Shown here piece by piece: positions 16,298-26,115 of a stretch of DNA of 50,709 nt. This DNA comes from an uncultured Lachnotalea sp. GTDB taxonomy: Bacteria; Bacillota; Clostridia; Lachnospirales; Lachnospiraceae. Location of the stretch: assembly GCA_947066815.1 (NCBI GenBank), contig CAMSZT010000023.1, positions 1-50,709 on the forward strand, in the 5' to 3' direction. Every line of letters starts with the position of its first letter. The stretch's first letter is position 1. The notes beneath the pieces were generated by a model. The model was not told the DNA's origin. It saw nothing but the letters and a program-made list of their open reading frames with translations, and searched no databases. The position numbers were made by a program, and so were the translations under genes.

Positions 16298-17752
16298 ATG
16301 TTGAACAGTGTGCAGAGAGCGTGGCGGTCCGTCGTCCGGAAGCCTGTCAAAAGCCTGCTGTTATTTCTGACGGCGGCGGTGATCAGCCTGTTTCTCCTGT
16401 CCGGCATGGCGGCAGGGCAGGCGAACGTGCTGAGCCAGGATACGGCGAGGCAGGCCGTGGGAGCGGGCTTCCGGCTGGACAACAATGAGAAAAACCGCTC
16501 CAGGCGGTATTCAGAAATCTCCGAGCGGATCGGAGCCGACACGGAAGGGTCTCTGGAGGGAGTCCACCAGAAGAAGATGGAGACGGCCTACGGGACCCAG
16601 TGGATCGGGTGGGCGGACAATTCCTTTGAGACCTTGAAGCTTCCGGATATCGAGGCTTTGGCGGCGGTGGAGGGAATCTCCGACTACAATATCACCACCT
16701 GCGTGACGACGGTCCGGCCCGTCGGCTTTAAGCGGATCGAGGATCCGGACCTGGACCAGCATCAGGACCTTGGCTGCGTGACCCTCCTCGGAAACCGGAA
16801 GATGGAGTTTGATTCCAACGTGCTTTCCGGCAACGTGACCCTGAAGGAAGGGCGCATGACAGGACCGGAGGACAGGGACGTCTGCGTGATCTCCGAGGAG
16901 CTGGCAGCGGAAAACGGCCTTGCCCTGGGAGATGAGTTGAGCTTCGGCGACCGCCACGATGAGTCCGGCTCTGCCGTCCAAAGGGCCGAGATCATCGGGA
17001 TCTATCGGACGAAGCAGCCCATGGCGGCCTATATGAGCGGGGATACCTTCCGTTCGGAAAACGTGATCTTCACGGATCTCAGGTTCCCGGAGAAGGCGGA
17101 GGGGGCCGAGGGGGATCCCTGCTTTGAACATGCGTACTTTCAGGTGGCGGACGTGGACCGGTACGAGGAGGTCAGGGCGGCCATGGAGCAGGTGGAGATC
17201 GACTGGGAGCGGTACGATTTTATCGACCGGAACGGGGATCTCTCCACCATGTCCTCCAACTTTAACGACCTGGAGAAGATCAGCGGGCTGTTCGTGGCCG
17301 TCACCCTTCTCGCCGGCTTCCTGATCCTGTCTCTGATCTTCCTGTTCTGGATCCGGAACCGGTCCAGGGAGAGCGGGATCCTTCTGTCTCTGGGCGTGGG
17401 GAAGGGGAGCATTCTGGGACAGCTTTTCCTGGAAGCGGTCCTGATCTCCTCCCTGGCGTTCCTCCTCTCCCTGCCGGCGGCCCCCGGCGTCTCGAAGCTT
17501 GCGGCGGATTATCTGGTGGCCGGACAGCAAAAGCAGGCTGAGTTACAGAAGGCTGCGGATGCGGACAAGGTGGCGGATGGAGGCAGAACGGAATCGGAAC
17601 AGACGGTGACGGGCGTAAAGATCGCCATCACCGGAGAGATGGCGGGGATCTGCGGGGCCGGGATCCTTTTGCTTACGGGCGGTTCCGTCGGAGTTGCCGG
17701 GCTCTTCCTTCTCAGGAAAAAGCCGGCCCGGATCCTCAGTGAGCTTTCATGA
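16298..17752 (+). CDS. FtsX-like ABC transporter permease (second)
   Basis: A 484-residue permease. TM1 spans about 17-38 (SLLLFLTAAVISLFLLSGMA). An extracellular core domain (about 45-330) follows. Three C-terminal helices lie at about 338-360, 380-400 and 445-470. A hydrophilic insertion (about 408-440, QKQAELQKAADADKVADG) between the last helices is longer than in its partner. The ATG at 16298 directly follows the stop of the first permease. It pairs with that permease and with the downstream ATPase. Confidence 0.9.
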   Translation: MLNSVQRAWRSVVRKPVKSLLLFLTAAVISLFLLSGMAAGQANVLSQDTARQAVGAGFRLDNNEKNRSRRYSEISERIGADTEGSLEGVHQKKMETAYGTQWIGWADNSFETLKLPDIEALAAVEGISDYNITTCVTTVRPVGFKRIEDPDLDQHQDLGCVTLLGNRKMEFDSNVLSGNVTLKEGRMTGPEDRDVCVISEELAAENGLALGDELSFGDRHDESGSAVQRAEIIGIYRTKQPMAAYMSGDTFRSENVIFTDLRFPEKAEGAEGDPCFEHAYFQVADVDRYEEVRAAMEQVEIDWERYDFIDRNGDLSTMSSNFNDLEKISGLFVAVTLLAGFLILSLIFLFWIRNRSRESGILLSLGVGKGSILGQLFLEAVLISSLAFLLSLPAAPGVSKLAADYLVAGQQKQAELQKAADADKVADGGRTESEQTVTGVKIAITGEMAGICGAGILLLTGGSVGVAGLFLLRKKPARILSELS

Positions 17753-17783
17753 GCGGAGACGAAAAAAACCAAGGAGGTTGGAC

Positions 17784-18410
17784 ATGATTTTAGAGGCAAG
17801 AGACGTATCTTATCGTTATAAATCCCAGAAGGACAGACCGGTTTTGGAGCACATGGACGCCGCATTTTCCTGCGGGAAGCTTTACGCCGTCCTGGGCCCC
17901 AGCGGCTCCGGGAAGACCACCTTCCTCTCCTTGCTTGCGGGGCTGGACGTCCCGACGGAGGGGGAAATCCTCTATGACGGAGAGCCGGTCATGGCGAAGG
18001 GGCTTAGGGAACACCGGAAGCGGCATATTTCCCTGGTGTTCCAAAGCTACAACCTGATCGATTACCTGACCGTGACGGAGAACGTGCGGCTGGGCGGAAA
18101 GAAGGAGCCGGGAAAGCTCTTGGAGGGGATCGGGATCGGCCCGGAATTCTGGAAGCGGAACGTGCTGCAGCTCTCCGGCGGCCAGCAGCAGCGGGTGGCC
18201 ATCGCCAGGGCCCTGGCCAGCGAGGCGAAGGTGCTCCTGGCGGACGAACCCACCGGGAACCTGGACGAGGCGACGGCCTTCGAGGTGACGGCCATCTTAA
18301 AACAGATCGCCCACGAGGAGGGAAAATGCGTCATCGTAGTGACCCACAGTAGGGAGCTGGCCGGGGAGGCCGACGAGATCATCCGGATCGGGCCGGCACC
18401 GCTCTCCTGA
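17784..18410 (+). CDS. ABC transporter ATPase (LolD/MacB type)
   Basis: A 208-residue ATPase. Walker [11 protein letters not shown] loop ([12 protein letters not shown]), signature [16 protein letters not shown], Walker [13 protein letters not shown] and H-loop VVTHS are all present. The short form and NLDEAT pattern match ATPases that serve FtsX permeases. AAGGAGG lies seven bases before the ATG at 17784; 30 upstream in-frame codons overlap the permease gene and are discarded. It powers the two permeases encoded before it. It is probably controlled by the divergent two-component system. Confidence 0.95.
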   Translation: MILEARDVSYRYKSQKDRPVLEHMDAAFSCGKLYAVLGPSGSGKTTFLSLLAGLDVPTEGEILYDGEPVMAKGLREHRKRHISLVFQSYNLIDYLTVTENVRLGGKKEPGKLLEGIGIGPEFWKRNVLQLSGGQQQRVAIARALASEAKVLLADEPTGNLDEATAFEVTAILKQIAHEEGKCVIVVTHSRELAGEADEIIRIGPAPLS

Positions 18411-18434
18411 GGGAGAGTCGGAGCGGTTCTTCGG

Positions 18435-18472
18435 GTTTCCGTATTTTTCATGGTCGTGGGAAATACGGAAAC
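18435..18472. terminator. Hairpin after the ABC ATPase gene
   Basis: A perfect 12-bp inverted repeat, GTTTCCGTATTT with AAATACGGAAAC, and a 14-base loop. No U tract follows on the plus strand, so termination is only possible, not clear. Confidence 0.5.
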
Positions 18473-18589
18473 TCCAGGGCTCTGCCGTGTTCTCCCCAAT
18501 TAGCGGCACAGCCTTGTTATAATTTTTGTATCTCTTTTATTATTGCTTTTTCAGCACTTTACAAATTTTTTTGTTTTATGCAATAAAAA

Positions 18590-18678
18590 ACATACAATCT
18601 ACGCCATTTGTTGTATAGTATAAGCGTCAACAAAACTCTACAAAAATGGGAGATTGTATGTCACGCTTATTTTACAAC
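18590..18678 (+). other. Structured element with crossing or alternative stems upstream of lgt
   Basis: Stem 1 pairs ACATACAATCT (18590-18600) with 18651-18661, then CCATTT (18604-18609) with AAATGG (18644-18649), and TTGTA (18611-18615) with TACAA (18639-18643): 22 base pairs in total. Stem 2 pairs GTTGTA and ATAAGCGT (18610-18615, 18620-18627) with ACGCTTAT and TACAAC (18663-18670, 18673-18678). The two stems cross, so they form a pseudoknot or exclude each other. No coding frame here is credible. It may be an RNA switch, a small RNA or a palindromic repeat element. Confidence 0.5.
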
Positions 18679-18740
18679 AGAAATCGTACTTTGGAAAGAC
18701 TTTTTTGGTTTTTTTGGCATCAAAGTGACGCACACTTTCC

Positions 18741-18787
18741 TTGCGGAAAGCGCCGAAGTCTGGTATAATGACAACGGCGCTTTTTTT
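18741..18787 (+). promoter_or_regulatory. lgt promoter overlapping a terminator-like hairpin
   Basis: TTGCGG (18741-18746), a 17-base spacer and TATAAT (18764-18769) form a good promoter. The same bases carry GCGCCG (18750-18755) paired with CGGCGC (18775-18780) and then seven T (18781-18787). Transcripts from upstream could stop here, while initiation at about 18776 would not include the left arm. Confidence 0.6.
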
Positions 18788-18810
18788 GCTTTGACAAAAA
18801 AGATTTCGTA

Positions 18811-18838
18811 CAGGCGGTTGCGAAACCGCAATTGCCTG
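18811..18838. repeat. Minimal copy of the CGCAATTGCCTG palindromic repeat
   Basis: CAGGCGGTTGCG-AAAC-CGCAATTGCCTG is a near-perfect hairpin (10 of 12 pairs). The ends match those of longer elements at 22226-22311 and 46107-46318. It lies in the lgt leader, 37 bases before the start codon. Confidence 0.65.
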
Positions 18839-18875
18839 GATTTAAAAAGCCTTACAGACGAAAAGGAGCGGTTAC

Positions 18876-19724
18876 ATGAAAGAAGTTTTGTTTGAGATTG
18901 GTCCCTTTACCATCTACGGGTATGGGTTTATGGTTGCCCTGGGAGTGCTGGCGGCATTTTTGGTGGGCATGTACCGGGAGAAGAAGTATGCGGTCGGCGA
19001 CGACCAGATCTTTTCGCTGGGGATCTGGTGCCTGGTGTGCGGCTGGGGGGCGGCGAAGGTTCTGTTCATCATCACGGAGCTTCCCACCCTGTTTGAAGAT
19101 CCGAAGTATTTTTTAGAGACGCTGGCGAGCGGCTTCGTGGTCTACGGCGGTCTGATCGGAGGGGTCCTCACCGGCTATGTGTTCTGCCGGGTGAAAAAGC
19201 TTTCCTTTCTCAAGTATTTTGATCTGGTCATGCCGTCTGTTGCCCTGGCACAGGCCATCGGCCGGTTCGGCTGTCTCATGGCCGGCTGCTGTTACGGAAA
19301 GGTGACACAGAGCGCCTTCCACATCGTATTTCCGGCGGCCTGCAATTACGCGCCGGGGGGCGTCCCGCTGATCCCGACCCAGCTAATTTCCGCGGCGGCG
19401 GATTTTCTGAACTTTTTCGCGCTCCTGTTTTTCGCAAAGCGGGCGAAGAGCGACGGCCAGGTGGGAGGCTTGTACCTGATCCTTTACAGCATCGGCCGTT
19501 TTATCATTGAATGCTTCCGGGACGATCCCAGGGGAAGCGTCGGCCCTCTGTCCACCTCCCAGTTTATCGCCATCTTTGTGCTTGCGGCCGGAATCGCCAT
19601 TTTTGTATTCTGCGGAAAGAAATATCCGAAGGAGGCAAAGGCGGAGGAGGAGATAGAAGAGACGGGCACGGAAAAGGCAGAAGAAGCGCAGAAGACGGAA
19701 GTGGAAGAAAAAGATATGGACTGA
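18876..19724 (+). CDS. lgt: Prolipoprotein diacylglyceryl transferase
   Basis: A 282-residue integral membrane enzyme with about seven helices. It transfers diacylglycerol from phosphatidylglycerol to the lipobox cysteine of prolipoproteins. The family region IGRFGCLMAGCCYG (residues about 128-141) and SGFVVYGGLIGG are present, as is the late motif GRFIIECFRDDPRG. The C-terminal 30 residues are an acidic, Glu/Lys-rich tail, a common clostridial addition. AAAAGGAG precedes the ATG at 18876. The window encodes at least four lipoproteins that would be its substrates. Its leader holds a promoter/hairpin overlap and a palindromic repeat. Confidence 0.96.
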   Translation: MKEVLFEIGPFTIYGYGFMVALGVLAAFLVGMYREKKYAVGDDQIFSLGIWCLVCGWGAAKVLFIITELPTLFEDPKYFLETLASGFVVYGGLIGGVLTGYVFCRVKKLSFLKYFDLVMPSVALAQAIGRFGCLMAGCCYGKVTQSAFHIVFPAACNYAPGGVPLIPTQLISAAADFLNFFALLFFAKRAKSDGQVGGLYLILYSIGRFIIECFRDDPRGSVGPLSTSQFIAIFVLAAGIAIFVFCGKKYPKEAKAEEEIEETGTEKAEEAQKTEVEEKDMD

Positions 19725-19801
19725 TGACGGAGCTTCCTTGAGAAAAGAACAGGGAGAACCGGGATCATAAAGGGAGAGCAGTAAGAAAAGGAGAACGGGC
19801 G

Positions 19802-20914
19802 ATGAAAAAAACATGTGCGGTGATCCTGGCGGCGGCGGTGGCGTTTGCGTCCATGGCCGGCTGTGGGAAGAAAGCGGAGGAGACAGAAACGGCGGCAAAA
19901 GAAGCGGGAACGGAGGTTCTGGAGGAGACGACGAGACTGGCGGAGACCGCAGAAGAGGCGGAGACCACGCAGGCGCAGACGGACGGGGAGACAGAAGAGG
20001 CCGGCAGTTCGGCGGAGGTTGTGAAGATTCGCCTGGGCGGCCTGAAGGGGCCCACCTCCATGGGGATGGTGAAGCTTTTGGATGATGCCGAACAGGGAAA
20101 GGCGAAGAGCCAGATCGAGTTTACCATGGCAATCTCCGGGGATGAGCTGGCGCCGAAACTCCTCAAGGGGGAGCTTGACGTGGCGGCGGTGCCGGCCAAT
20201 CTGGCCAGCGTCCTCTATCATAACTCGGAGGGGGCGGTGCAGTTCGCGGCCGTCAATACCCTGGGCGTTCTCTACATTGCGGAGACGGGCGGGGAAGAGG
20301 TGCAGAGTGTTGCCGACTTAAAGGGCCAGACCATTTACGCCACGGGCAAGGGCACTACGCCGGAATATGCGCTCCGCTATCTGCTTTCGGAGAATGGCGT
20401 GGACCCGGACGGGGACGTGACCATCGAGTGGATGAGCGAGCCGACGGAGACGGTGGCAAAAATGGCTCAGGCAGACCATGCCGTCGCCATGCTTCCCCAG
20501 CCCTTTGTAACGGTGGCCGGGGGCCAGCTTGAGAATTTCCGCGTTGCCCTGGACCTGACGGAGGAATGGGACAAGCTGGAGAACGGAAGCCGTCTGATCA
20601 CGGCGGGGCTGGTGGTCCGCAGAGAATTTGCCGAGAACCATCCGGAAGAACTTCGGACCTTCCTGGAGGAATATGAGGCTTCCACCGCTTATCTGAACGA
20701 GAACCTGTCGGAGGGCGCGGCCCTGGTGGAGAAGTATGACATCGTGAAGGCGGCCGTGGCGGAGAAGGCCATCCCCGGCTGTAATGTGACTTACCTGGCC
20801 GGGGAGGAGATGAAGGCGGCCGTGGAGGGATACCTCAAGGTGCTTTTCGACGCCAATCCCAAGGCGGTGGGCGGGAGCCTGCCGGATGACGGCTTTTATC
20901 TGGTACTCCCGTGA
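19802..20914 (+). CDS. NitT/TauT-type ABC substrate-binding lipoprotein
   Basis: A 370-residue lipoprotein. The signal peptide ends at the lipobox SMAGC (Cys21). Residues 25-70 are a Glu/Thr-rich tether. The rest is a periplasmic-binding fold of the NMT1/TauA class (KIRLGGLKGPTSMGMVKLL, GELDVAAVPANLASVLYHN, LKGQTIYATGKGTTPEYALRYLL in pieces, AMLPQPFVTVA). Relatives bind sulfonates, nitrate, or pyrimidine precursors; the ligand cannot be read from sequence. AAAAGGAGA precedes the ATG. It overlaps the permease by four bases (GTGA) in a three-gene importer operon. Confidence 0.9.
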   Translation: MKKTCAVILAAAVAFASMAGCGKKAEETETAAKEAGTEVLEETTRLAETAEEAETTQAQTDGETEEAGSSAEVVKIRLGGLKGPTSMGMVKLLDDAEQGKAKSQIEFTMAISGDELAPKLLKGELDVAAVPANLASVLYHNSEGAVQFAAVNTLGVLYIAETGGEEVQSVADLKGQTIYATGKGTTPEYALRYLLSENGVDPDGDVTIEWMSEPTETVAKMAQADHAVAMLPQPFVTVAGGQLENFRVALDLTEEWDKLENGSRLITAGLVVRREFAENHPEELRTFLEEYEASTAYLNENLSEGAALVEKYDIVKAAVAEKAIPGCNVTYLAGEEMKAAVEGYLKVLFDANPKAVGGSLPDDGFYLVLP

Positions 20915-21660
20915 GAGGACGAAAACGAGAACGGCTGCTTTCCATAGCAGCCGCTCTTGCCCTGTGGCAGATCCTTTCCATGGCCGTGGGCCAGAAACTG
21001 ATCCTGGTCTCCCCCCTTGCCGCCGCCGCCAGGCTGGGGGAGCTTATTTTGGAGCGGGATTTCTGGCAGACCGTGGGCGCAAGTTTCCTGCGGATCGAGG
21101 CCGGCTTTTTCCTGGGATTCTTTTTGGGCGCGGCCCTCGCCGTTCTCGCGGCCTGGATCCCTTTTCTGGAGAGCATGCTGTGGCCCTTTATGACGGCGGT
21201 GAAGTCGGTGCCGGTGGCATCCTTTATCATCTTGAGCCTGATCTGGCTGGAGCGGTCGGGTCTTTCGGTGTTCATCTCGTTTCTGATGGTGCTTCCCATC
21301 TTTTATTTTAACGTGCTGGCGGGGATGCACGCGTCGGACGAAAAACTTCTGGAGATGGCGGAGGTATTTCGGATCCCCAGGTTCAAGAAGCTCTGCTATC
21401 TCTATCTTCCCCAGATCCGGCCCTTCCTGTTTTCGGCCTGTGCAGCCGCTCTCGGCATCTCCTGGAAGGCGGGGGTGGCGGCGGAGGTGATCGGGATCCC
21501 GGACGGCTCCATCGGGGAACGGCTGTATGAGGCCAAGGTCTACCTGGATACGGCGGAGCTTTTTGCCTGGACAGCCGTGGTGGTGGTGGTGAGTGTTTTG
21601 TTTGAGAAGGCTTTTCTGGGGTTTTTGAGGCGGGCTTTTGAGCGATTGGAGAGATTTTGA
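20911..21660 (+). CDS. NitT/TauT-type ABC permease
   Basis: A 249-residue permease with about six helices. The EAA loop (LLEMAEVFRIPRFKKLCYLYLPQIRPFL, residues about 149-176) docks the ATPase. The GTG start at 20911 overlaps the binding-protein stop by four bases, and its own stop overlaps the ATPase TTG start by three bases. Both overlaps imply translational coupling. It forms the channel of the importer. Confidence 0.93.
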   Translation: MRGRKRERLLSIAAALALWQILSMAVGQKLILVSPLAAAARLGELILERDFWQTVGASFLRIEAGFFLGFFLGAALAVLAAWIPFLESMLWPFMTAVKSVPVASFIILSLIWLERSGLSVFISFLMVLPIFYFNVLAGMHASDEKLLEMAEVFRIPRFKKLCYLYLPQIRPFLFSACAAALGISWKAGVAAEVIGIPDGSIGERLYEAKVYLDTAELFAWTAVVVVVSVLFEKAFLGFLRRAFERLERF

Positions 21661-22304
21661 AGATTACGGTGGAGCATTTGTGGAAACGCTATGGAGAGGA
21701 AGCCGTGTTCCGGGATTTTTCGGCGGAGATCCCCCTGGGGGAGATCACGGTCCTCATGGGAAAGTCCGGATGCGGAAAAACGACCCTCACGCGGATTCTC
21801 CTGGGCCTGGAGACGGCCGACGGGGGGGCAGTGTCCGGAGTGCCGGCAAAGAAGAGCGCCGTGTTCCAGGAGGACCGGCTGTTCGAGCCCTTTAATGCCG
21901 TGTCCAACGTGAGGGCCGTTCTCGGAAAGGGAAGCTCTGCGGAAGAGGTCCGCCAGCATCTGGAGGCGGTGGGGCTTTTCGGAGAGGTCCTTGGAAAGCC
22001 GGTGTCGGCCCTCTCCGGCGGAATGCGCAGAAGGTGTGCCATTGTCCGGGCCATGATGGCGGACAGTGAATTCGTGGTGCTGGACGAGCCCTTCGAGGGG
22101 CTTGACGCAGATACAAAACAAAAGACCATGGCCTATGTCCGGGAAAAGAGGCAGGGAAGGACCCTGCTCTTAGTGACCCATAACCGGGAGGAAGGAGAAG
22201 CCATGGGAGGGAGATTTATGATTTTAGGCAATTGCGAAACTGCAAAACATGGAAGGAATTCTGACGATTGCATCCAGGAAAAGCCCTCTGCGCCGTGGAA
22301 ATAA
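21657..22304 (+). CDS. NitT/TauT-type ABC ATPase with repeat-derived C-terminal tail
   Basis: A 215-residue ATPase starting at TTG 21657, which overlaps the permease stop. Walker A GKSGCGKTT, signature LSGGMRRR, Walker B FVVLDEPFEGLD and H-loop LLVTHN are intact. Family members usually run 240-260 residues, so this is short. The last about 26 residues, from GNCETAKHGRNS to SAPWK, are encoded by a palindromic repeat (22226-22311) rather than by family sequence. The stop codon lies inside the repeat's right end. The core cassette is complete, so activity is likely retained. It energises the preceding permease. Confidence 0.9.
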   Translation: MKITVEHLWKRYGEEAVFRDFSAEIPLGEITVLMGKSGCGKTTLTRILLGLETADGGAVSGVPAKKSAVFQEDRLFEPFNAVSNVRAVLGKGSSAEEVRQHLEAVGLFGEVLGKPVSALSGGMRRRCAIVRAMMADSEFVVLDEPFEGLDADTKQKTMAYVREKRQGRTLLLVTHNREEGEAMGGRFMILGNCETAKHGRNSDDCIQEKPSAPWK

Positions 22305-22311
22305 TTGCCTG
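22226..22311. repeat. Palindromic intergenic repeat (86 bp) at the ATPase 3' end
   Basis: The left end AGGCAATTGCGAAAC and right end AATAATTGCCTG are inverted. The interior contains GGAAAAGCCCTCTGCGCCG, which is also found at 46154-46172 inside the longer copy 46107-46318. The element provides the last codons and the stop of the ATPase gene. Confidence 0.75.
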
Positions 22312-22342
22312 TTGATCTTGTTTTGGAAGAAAGGAGAAGGAG

Positions 22343-23458
22343 ATGGACGAGAGGATCAAGAAGCTGGCCTACAACCTGGTCAATGATTCCTGCCGGGTAC
22401 AGCCGGGGGAAAAGGTGTATGTACACTATACGGGGATGGACACGGAGGACCTGGCAAGGTGTGTGGTCAGGGAGGTCTATAAGGCGGGAGGCCTGCCCTT
22501 CCCCCATTTCACGGACACGAGGATGCAGAGGGAGATGCTCCTCTCCTGCACGGACGAGCAGTTAAAGCTGATGGCCGAGGTGGACGGTCTGGAGATGTCG
22601 AAGATGGACTGCTATCTGGGGATCCGGGGCGGGGACAACATCAACGAGCTGGCCGACGTGCCCCAGGAGCAGACCAGGCGTTACAGCGCCCTCTACACGA
22701 CTCCGGTCCACCACGAGATCCGGGTGCCGAAGACGAAGTGGGTGGTCTTACGTTACCCGTCGCCGTCCATGGCCCAGAGTGCGGGTACCAGCCTGGAAGC
22801 CTTTGAGGATTTTTATTTCGACGTGTGCTGTCTGGACTACAGGAAGATGGGGGAGGCCATGGAGCCCCTGATCGCTCTGATGGAGCAGACGAAGGAGGTG
22901 CGGATCACGGGGCCCGGCACGGATCTTTCTTTCTCCATCGAAGGGATCCCGGTGATCCCCTGCGCCGGCGCCATGAACATTCCCGACGGCGAGGTGTACA
23001 CGGCGCCGGTGAGGGATTCCGTGAACGGTGTCCTTTCCTATAATACTCCGTCGGTCTTCCAGGGCTTCACCTACGAAAACATCCGCCTGACCTTCGAGAA
23101 GGGAAAGATCGTGAAGGCCGAGGCCAACGACACGGAGAAGATCGATCAGGTATTCGACATCGACGAGGGGGCCCGCTACATCGGCGAGTTTGCCATCGGT
23201 GTCAACCCTTACGTGACGAAGCCCATGAAGGACACGCTTTTTGACGAGAAGATCAAGGGCTCCTTTCACTTCACGCCGGGCAACTGCTACGAGGAGGCCC
23301 CCAACGGGAACAGCTCCGCCATCCACTGGGACCTGGTCTGCATCCAGACGCCGGAATACGGCGGCGGGGAAATGTATTTCGACGGGAGGCTTGTGAGGAA
23401 GGACGGGCGGTTCGTATTGCCGGAACTGTTCTGCCTGAATCCGGAAAATCTTAAGTAA
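22343..23458 (+). CDS. M29 family aminopeptidase (AmpS/PepS-like)
   Basis: A 371-residue metallopeptidase of family M29. Typical segments are RVQPGEKVYVHYTGMDTEDLAR, the metal region with FTFEG-like IPCAGAMNIPDGEVYTAP, GRYIGEFAIGVNP-like RYIGEFAIGVNPYV, and the C-terminal SSAIHWDLVC, which supplies His and Asp ligands. It removes N-terminal residues from peptides in the cytosol using two metals. The ATG follows AAGGAGAAGGAG. It sits 38 bases after the ABC ATPase and may be read from the same transcript, though a repeat lies between them. The length is a little below the usual 400-410 residues. Confidence 0.9.
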   Translation: MDERIKKLAYNLVNDSCRVQPGEKVYVHYTGMDTEDLARCVVREVYKAGGLPFPHFTDTRMQREMLLSCTDEQLKLMAEVDGLEMSKMDCYLGIRGGDNINELADVPQEQTRRYSALYTTPVHHEIRVPKTKWVVLRYPSPSMAQSAGTSLEAFEDFYFDVCCLDYRKMGEAMEPLIALMEQTKEVRITGPGTDLSFSIEGIPVIPCAGAMNIPDGEVYTAPVRDSVNGVLSYNTPSVFQGFTYENIRLTFEKGKIVKAEANDTEKIDQVFDIDEGARYIGEFAIGVNPYVTKPMKDTLFDEKIKGSFHFTPGNCYEEAPNGNSSAIHWDLVCIQTPEYGGGEMYFDGRLVRKDGRFVLPELFCLNPENLK

Positions 23459-23588
23459 CTGCGCGGCCGACAGTGCGCCTTCCCGTTCCGGCATCATGGC
23501 ATTTCGCCGGATATTTCCGGCTGGAAGTGGGATAATTGTAGATTATGAATAAAAGCGGCGGGACGACTTAAAAAAGGAAAAAAATAGC

Positions 23589-23617
23589 TTGATATTTTTT
23601 AACAAATTATGTAAAAT
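23589..23617 (+). promoter_or_regulatory. gap operon promoter
   Basis: TTGATA (23589-23594), a 17-base spacer and TAAAAT (23612-23617) lie in an AT-rich island 62 bases before the gap start. The AT content contrasts sharply with the flanking genes. Confidence 0.75.
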
Positions 23618-23678
23618 AAATAGCGAGTCAATGATAGTACCACTTATAAATACTTCAATCATTTAGGAGGAATTCAAA

Positions 23679-24710
23679 ATGGCAGTAAAAGTAGCGATCA
23701 ATGGTTTTGGACGTATCGGTCGTCTGGCATTCAGACAGATGTTTGGCGCCCCCGGATATGACGTTGTGGCGATCAACGATTTAACCAGCCCTAAGATGCT
23801 GGCTCATCTGCTCAAGTATGACTCTTCTCAGGGTAAATATGCGCTGGCTGACACTGTTTCCTACAAAGAGGGCGAAGGCGAGACGGAAGGTGCCATCATC
23901 GTAGACGGCAAAGAGATCACCATCTACAAGAAGGCAAACGCGGCCGAGCTTCCCTGGGGCAAGCTGGGTGTTGACGTAGTCCTGGAGTGCACCGGCTTCT
24001 ACACCTCCAAGGAGAAGGCTTCTGCACATGTTACCGCAGGTGCAAAGAAAGTCGTCATCTCCGCGCCCGCTGGAAATGATCTTCCTACTATCGTATACAA
24101 TGTTAACCACAAGACTCTGAAGAAAGAGGATACCGTGATCTCCGCGGCTTCCTGCACCACCAACTGCCTGGCTCCCATGGCGAAGGCCCTCAACGACCTG
24201 GCCCCCGTGGAATCCGGCATTATGTGCACGATCCATGCTTACACCGGCGATCAGATGATCCTCGACGGACCTCAGAGAAAGGGTGATCTGAGAAGAAGCC
24301 GTGCTGCGGCCATCAACATCGTTCCCAACTCCACCGGTGCCGCCAAGGCCATCGGTCTGGTCATCCCCGAGCTGAACGGCAAGCTGATCGGCGCCGCTCA
24401 GCGCGTACCTACGCCCACCGGTTCCACGACTCTGCTCTTCGCAGTGGTGGACAAGGCTGTGACCAAGGAAGAGATCAACGCCGCCATGAAGGCTGCCGCT
24501 ACCGAGTCCTTTGGCTACACCGAGGATGAGATCGTGTCCAGCGACGTTGTGGGCATGACCTACGGCTCCCTGTTTGATGCGACTCAGACCATGGTTTCCC
24601 CTCTGGCCGACGGCAAGACCCAGGTTGAGGTTGTTTCCTGGTATGACAATGAGAATTCTTATGTGAGCCAGATGGTAAGGACCATCAAGTACTTCGCTGA
24701 GCTGGCATAA
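23679..24710 (+). CDS. gap: Glyceraldehyde-3-phosphate dehydrogenase, type I
   Basis: A 343-residue enzyme that oxidises glyceraldehyde 3-phosphate with NAD and phosphate. The Rossmann start [15 protein letters not shown], the catalytic block [12 protein letters not shown] with Cys159, and [13 protein letters not shown] near the end are present. Asp at INDL (about residue 34) favours NAD over NADP. TTTAGGAGG precedes the ATG. It is first in the order gap-pgk-tpiA and makes the NADH that the nearby hydrogenase can consume. Confidence 0.98.
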   Translation: MAVKVAINGFGRIGRLAFRQMFGAPGYDVVAINDLTSPKMLAHLLKYDSSQGKYALADTVSYKEGEGETEGAIIVDGKEITIYKKANAAELPWGKLGVDVVLECTGFYTSKEKASAHVTAGAKKVVISAPAGNDLPTIVYNVNHKTLKKEDTVISAASCTTNCLAPMAKALNDLAPVESGIMCTIHAYTGDQMILDGPQRKGDLRRSRAAAINIVPNSTGAAKAIGLVIPELNGKLIGAAQRVPTPTGSTTLLFAVVDKAVTKEEINAAMKAAATESFGYTEDEIVSSDVVGMTYGSLFDATQTMVSPLADGKTQVEVVSWYDNENSYVSQMVRTIKYFAELA

Positions 24711-24748
24711 GCGTTATCGGACAGACAGCAGTATCAGAGAGAACTTTC

Positions 24749-24783
24749 GGCGGGTCCGGTTCTTAAATAGGACCGGATCCGCC
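24749..24783 (+). terminator. Hairpin between gap and pgk (partial terminator)
   Basis: GGCGG and TCCGGT pair with ACCGGA and CCGCC around an AT-rich loop, each arm having one unpaired base. A weak T tract (GTTTACGTTT) follows. No new promoter is evident before pgk, so this may allow partial read-through and set gap above pgk expression, or protect the gap mRNA 3' end. Confidence 0.55.
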
Positions 24784-24808
24784 GTTTACGTTTATGAAGG
24801 AGAACGAC

Positions 24809-26014
<1,206 letters not shown>

Positions 26015-26115
26015 GCCCTTAGCGACTGGCAAGCGTAAGTGCAGACAGAGCTTAGAGCGAACTTAGCTCTCCGACGGAGGGAGGAGAGGATACCATATAA
26101 AGAAAGGATAAGACA

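Noticed and set aside
18608-18895. Reading frame of 95 codons upstream of lgt
   Set aside because: It begins at a TTG inside the long hairpin, runs through the promoter and terminator-like hairpin, and overlaps lgt. No ribosome site or homology.
23589-23605. Rex operator in the gap promoter (TTGATAT-TTT-TTAACAA)
   Set aside because: The half-site spacing is one base short of the Rex geometry, and the left half is poor.
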